A stretch of 34,059 nt of DNA. Origin: JAFGUF01 sp040883315 (lineage in GTDB: Bacteria; Bacillota; Clostridia; Christensenellales; UMGS416). Under the pieces are notes generated by a model. That model worked only from the letters and a program-made list of their open reading frames with translations, did no database searches and was not told the origin of the DNA. Each line of letters opens with the position of its first letter. The stretch's first letter is position 1. Below are positions 32,182 through 34,059 of the stretch, one piece after another. The translations under genes were made by a program, and so were the position numbers. The stretch lies in assembly GCA_040883315.1 (NCBI GenBank), contig JBFLKU010000001.1, forward strand, positions 1 to 34,059. The letters run 5' to 3'.

Positions 32182-32213
32182 AAAAGTACATCACTTACCG
32201 GTGATGTACTTTT
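32182..32213 (+). terminator. Terminator after tRNA-Ser
   Basis: A perfect 13-bp stem (32182-32194 with 32201-32213) with a 6-base loop begins with AAAA and ends with TTTT, 40 bases after the tRNA. Confidence 0.8.
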
Positions 32214-32266
32214 ATATTACCATATATTAATTAACAAACAAAATTTCATTACATTTTTTAACTATA

Positions 32267-33787
32267 TTAGAATTCACTATATTCTTTTATATCGTCTGCA
32301 TATCTGTAATTAATTACAACGTTCCGTTCATTATCTACAGTAATGCTATCAACCAAATCACAGACCATAGACCTTGTTAATTTAGTAATTCCTTTATACT
32401 TATTAAAATGAACAAATAACTCTTCATTATGATGTTGATTTGTAGCAGTAACCTCTAGCAACTCTTTTTTCTTTTGTATACTGTCATCTATGTTATCTAT
32501 TTGCTTATTATAAAAACTAATAATATCCTTGTATTCATCATTCGTTATTATATCAAATTTTAAATCGTTATATGTTCCTGTTTATAATCCCTTAAGTTCA
32601 ATCCGCTTCTTGCTAAAAATAGAAATCTCGGTTTCTAGCTTACTTATTTTCTTCCCTTTTTTCTTGCTGTCTTTTGCAGCTAATATAGTATCAACATCTA
32701 TCATTGATTTGATTAACAAATTCAACGAAGATATTAGTATTTCAAAAATCACTTCTTCTGAAATCAAATGAGATGAACATACCGATTTCCCGTATTTCTT
32801 ATAAGTTGAACAAACAAAATTACTATAACTTTTATCAGCAGGTGATACAACACTGCGTTGCATCTGTTTCCCGCATTCGGCACATACAAGTAATCCGGCA
32901 AAAAGAGAAGGCTTAACTCCACTAGTCGGCTTAACATTTTTCGTTATCATAGATTGAACTTGATTAAATATTGCTTTATCAATTATTGCTTCGTGTGTAC
33001 CTTCTATCCTTACCCATTCATCTTTAGGTAATGGTATCCTCTTATTAACCTTATGGCTATAGGACTTTGTTCTGCCTTGTACCATATCACCTGTATAAAT
33101 AGGTTGAGTTAGTATTTTCTTTATTGTTGTAAATGTCCATTTAGAGCTTGTATTAATATCTTTACCTTCTTTGCTCTTCCTATATAAACTTGGAGTGAGA
33201 ATGCCGTTCTGATTAAGAATTCGCGCTATCTCCGATTGACTGCGATAGTCAATGTATAAGCTAAATATTCGCTCTACAATTGGCTTTACTTCTTCATCAA
33301 CAATTAGCTTATGTTTATCATCTTTCGACTTCATATATCCATATGGAGCCACTGCACCAACAAATTTACCTTCTTTTCGTTTAATGCTGAGGCTGATCTT
33401 AGTTGAATTAGAAACATCCTTAAATACTGTTCGTTTAGCAGGTTCATTAAAGGCACTTCTATACTATTCATACGTTCAGGGTCAGCTACACTATCAATAT
33501 TATCAAGCATAGCAATAAACCTAACGCCTTTGCTTGGAAAAAACTTCTCCAAGTAATAGTCTCCTTCAATATGCTCACGGCCAAACCTTGATAAATCCTT
33601 TACAAGAACACAGTTTGTAATACCATTCTCAATATCTTGTATCATCTACTGAAATGCAGGACGGTCAAAATTACCGCCTTTACATCCATCGTCCTCATAT
33701 ACTTGCACTATTTCTAATAAGTTATTGTTACTATACTCCTGCAATAAAGTAATTTGATTAGCTATGCTGTCATATTCAGATTTGACG
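32267..33787 (-). pseudogene. Large serine recombinase, broken by two stops, a frameshift and an IS
   Basis: Joined across its lesions, this is a large serine recombinase of the transposon integrase type. The N-terminal catalytic part reads EYDSIANQ ... DDGCKGGNFDRPAFQ, then CVLVKDLSRFGREHIEG, and VRFIAMLDNIDS. The recombinase domain begins APYGYMKS and contains KWTFTTIKKILTQPIYTGD. The zinc ribbon is LLVCAECGKQMQRS...FVCSTYKKYGKSVC, and a coiled-coil C-terminus ends at 32267. Damage: TAG at 33646-33648 between PAFQ and MIQDI; a one-base loss in a short T-run near 33422-33424 (restoring one T gives NEQYFKDVS); and TAA at 32582-32584 after IELKGL. The N-terminal residues including the active-site serine are cut off by an IS3-type element at 33788. 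It cannot be functional. Confidence 0.88.
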
Positions 33788-34059
33788 TGCCCCCCTAAAA
33801 CAAGTCAGGGTTGAAAGTGAAGAATTACAGCTGATATAAAAAAAAAGGAGAAAGAAAATGTCTAAAAAGAATTATACAGCTGAACAGATAATAAGCAAGT
33901 TAAGAGAAGTCGAATTATAGATTTCACAAGGTATAACAGCAGATCTAGCCATACGAAGTATTGAAGTCAGTCCTCAGACATATTACAGATGGCGAAAAGA
34001 GTATGGAGGAATGAGGACAAGTCAGGCTAAGAAGCTTAAAGAATTAGAGAATGAAAATA
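33788..34059 (+). mobile_element. IS3-family insertion sequence, left end and first ORF (partial)
   Basis: The serine recombinase frame stops matching at about 33787. From TGCCCCCCTAAAACAAG (33788) the sequence looks like an IS3-family left end, with the TG terminus, and leads to an IS3 OrfA gene with its own AAGGAG site. The element runs off the right edge, so the right inverted repeat, OrfB and target duplication are not visible. The left boundary is good to within a few bases. Confidence 0.7.
33858..34059 (+). pseudogene. IS3-family transposase OrfA, with internal stop, partial
   Basis: From the ATG at 33858 the frame reads MSKKNYTAEQIISKLREVEL, a TAG at 33918-33920, then ISQGITADLAIRSIEVSPQT and YYRWRKEYGGMRTSQAKKLK to the window end. 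This is the helix-turn-helix and start of the leucine-zipper region of OrfA in IS3-family elements (IS407-like), which binds the inverted repeats. The stop falls between the conserved LREVE and ISQG, so OrfA is probably inactive unless the copy is complemented or the stop is read through. Confidence 0.82.

Noticed and set aside
31991..32194. Short ORFs on both strands over the tRNA region
   Set aside because: They are translations of the tRNA-Ser gene and its flanks.
1..34059. CRISPR array or phage structural genes
   Set aside because: No regularly spaced direct repeats, cas genes or phage morphogenesis genes were seen. The only mobile remains are the recombinase and the IS element at the right end.

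Overview
The window is AT-rich chromosomal DNA from a Gram-positive anaerobe, most likely a member of the Clostridia. The evidence is strong AGGAGG-type ribosome binding sites, TTGACA/TATAAT promoters, many intrinsic terminators, Firmicutes-type families (PASTA protein, ECF sigma with small membrane partners, DUF2871, TIGR00300 ornithine cyclodeaminase-like protein, YfcC carrier), a tRNA with encoded CCA, and fermentative genes such as a D-lactate dehydrogenase-type enzyme. No species is claimed.

Layout. 1-308 is the N-terminal end of a GT39-type membrane glycosyltransferase (minus). 495-2203 carries an MBL-fold hydrolase and a methyltransferase, closed by a bidirectional terminator shared with a convergent VOC protein and M32 carboxypeptidase pair (2237-4175). 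4344-4644 is a decayed PF06541-type membrane protein gene behind an intact-looking promoter. Then come a Pr6Pr-like membrane protein, a convergent TSUP permease, an aldo/keto reductase, a GNAT protein, a membrane-anchored rhodanese and a kinase-less protein with about seven PASTA repeats (8700-10538). 10618-15087 is an ABC-2 exporter with one ATPase and two paralogous permeases that have very large external domains. 15309-16991 holds a DUF2871 membrane protein and a 2-hydroxyacid dehydrogenase. 17162-18204 holds GyrI-like and DUF3788 proteins, convergent with a pirin.

19137-23869 looks like an arginine/ornithine region: a YfcC-type carrier and an archaeal-type ornithine cyclodeaminase homologue on the minus strand, and, diverging from them, a SHOCT membrane protein and an arginase. 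Together these could take arginine to ornithine to proline. 24016-25835 is an ECF sigma operon with three small membrane proteins. 25871-28905 is an oxidative pentose phosphate operon (gnd, zwf) ending in a cyclase-family hydrolase.

The most notable element is at 29131-29301. A consensus promoter is followed by an RNA that matches the ykkC class, subtype 2 (the ppGpp/PRPP/nucleoside-diphosphate group rather than guanidine-I), and by a long terminator hairpin that competes with the aptamer. It sits in front of a three-gene ABC exporter of the COG4586/COG4587/COG3694 type (29344-31905). The window ends with tRNA-Ser(UGA), a large serine recombinase gene broken by two stops and a frameshift, and an IS3-family element inserted into that recombinase, whose own first ORF has an in-frame stop.
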